DNA from: Candidatus Gallitreponema excrementavium
GTDB taxonomy: Bacteria > Spirochaetota > Spirochaetia > Treponematales > Treponemataceae
Direction: 5' to 3'
Assembly (NCBI GenBank): GCA_017694795.1
Contig: JADIMM010000117.1
Coordinates: 49,429 to 113,428 of the forward strand
Length of the DNA stretch: 64,000 nt
The notes beneath the pieces were generated by a model. That model did no database searches and was not told where the DNA came from. It saw nothing but the letters and a program-made list of their open reading frames with translations. A program made the position numbers and the translations under genes. Below, piece by piece: positions 63,309 through 64,000 of the stretch (positions within the stretch are counted from its first letter, which is position 1; every line of letters starts with the position of its first letter).

Positions 63309-64000
63309 ATGAAGATACTACATTTAATAACAAACACTGATCTAGGTGGTGCACAAAAGGTTGCTGGTATTTTGTGCAATAAGGCGGTTGAAAACGGACA
63401 CCAGGTTGCATTGGCTTCAATGCCGGACGGACCGTTCTGGGATACCCTTTCACCAAAAGTCAAGCAGTTTAAAGTTAAGAATTTAATTAAACCTATTTCA
63501 TTTATTCCTGACCTAAAAAGTTATTTTGAAATAAAAAAAATAATAAAGGAATACAAGCCTGATATTCTCCAACTACATTCAAGCAAAGCAGGTTTTTTGG
63601 GTAGAATGGCTGGTCGTAAGATTAAAAAACACATTGTATATACAGTCCATGGATTTGATTCTGTAAGAATAAAAAACAGAAAGTTTTTATTTATCGAAAA
63701 ACTTTTACAAAATATGTGCGGTGCAATAATTCCGGTTTCTTTTTACGATGAAAAAAATTTGATAAAAGAAAAAATAACTTCTAATATCGTTTGTATACCA
63801 AACGGAATTGATAAAAATGAATTAAATATTGTTACAAATGATGAAATAAAACAAAAGATAATCAATTCGAAAAATAAAGGTAATTTTAATGTTATTTCTA
63901 TAGCCAGGATTTCAAAGCAAAAAAAGTTTGAAATGTTTCTTGAAGTGGCAGAAAAACTGGAAAAAGAAAATATTACTTTTTTTTGGATTGGAACACCTAC
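63309..64000 (+). CDS. GT4-family glycosyltransferase (3' end outside the window)
   Basis: The frame is open from the ATG at 63309 to the window edge (230 codons). It begins MKILHLITNTDLGGAQKV, the nucleotide-sugar transferase opening of GT4 enzymes such as those making colanic acid or teichuronic acid. It continues with LQLHSSKAGFLGRMAGR, YTVHGFDSV, the block VCIPNGIDKNEL and VISIARISKQKKFEMFLEV, typical of the linker and donor-domain start. The donor-binding C-terminal half lies beyond 64000. Confidence 0.92.
   Translation, partial: MKILHLITNTDLGGAQKVAGILCNKAVENGHQVALASMPDGPFWDTLSPKVKQFKVKNLIKPISFIPDLKSYFEIKKIIKEYKPDILQLHSSKAGFLGRMAGRKIKKHIVYTVHGFDSVRIKNRKFLFIEKLLQNMCGAIIPVSFYDEKNLIKEKITSNIVCIPNGIDKNELNIVTNDEIKQKIINSKNKGNFNVISIARISKQKKFEMFLEVAEKLEKENITFFWIGTP

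Noticed and set aside
1..64000. CRISPR arrays, tRNA/rRNA genes, insertion sequences and prophage
   Set aside because: I found no regularly spaced repeats, no cloverleaf-like segments with CCA-end signals, and no transposase or phage protein in any frame.

Overview
The window looks like a chromosomal segment of a Treponema-like spirochaete. I base this on protein families I recognise as spirochaete-typical (the TIGR03545/TIGR03546 pair, two LptF/LptG-like permeases, many secreted proteins of unknown function) and on a core gene order of rbfA-truB-ribF-rpsO-pnp followed by M16 peptidase, dut, the permeases and tgt. No database search was possible, so the genus is an inference. I saw no tRNA, rRNA, CRISPR array or insertion sequence.

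Layout. 1-9 kb: a minus-strand run (propeller-like lipoprotein, two unknown proteins, NUDIX hydrolase) diverges from secA and an AAC(3)-family acetyltransferase. Small secreted proteins and an RlpA-like/SPOR cell-envelope protein follow. 9.1-15.8 kb (+): an operon headed by a NusG-paralogue antiterminator of LoaP/UpxY type, then a nucleotide-sugar 4,6-dehydratase-like protein, a DegT aminotransferase and a three-subunit xanthine-dehydrogenase-family complex whose large subunit has lost the usual catalytic signatures. 15.8-32.1 kb (-): housekeeping operons for RNA processing, translation, flavin synthesis, envelope permeases, an AsmA-like protein pair and glycogen synthase. 32.4-39.4 kb: an aminotransferase, a secreted unknown protein, then a two-gene unit joining a YidC/Oxa1-like domain, extra membrane helices and an LtaS/EptA-type alkaline-phosphatase-fold domain in one 904-residue chain, followed without spacing by a TagB/TagF-like glycerophosphotransferase. 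A secreted repeat protein with its own promoter and terminator follows.

39.6-64 kb (+) is a large surface-polysaccharide locus. Its left part holds the assembly and export machinery: Wzm permease, a fused nucleotidylyltransferase-aminotransferase, a WecA/MraY-like initiating transferase, a Wzz/KpsE-type co-polymerase, a Wza-type outer-membrane exporter and the Wzt ATPase. Inside wzt, after the ATPase domain, the sequence becomes clearly more AT-rich. From there follow LicD, an opine-dehydrogenase-like enzyme, UDP-glucose dehydrogenase and fourteen glycosyltransferase-like genes, mostly overlapping or nearly touching. The last runs off the window. A 67-codon remnant of another glycosyltransferase marks a recombination joint just before ugd.

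Taken together, the envelope genes suggest an ABC-exported polysaccharide, probably decorated with a phospho-alcohol (LicD plus the nucleotidylyltransferase fusion), alongside a possible teichoic-acid-like polymer made by the YidC-sulfatase/TagF pair. The pair at 34570-38499 is the best candidate for an undescribed system.
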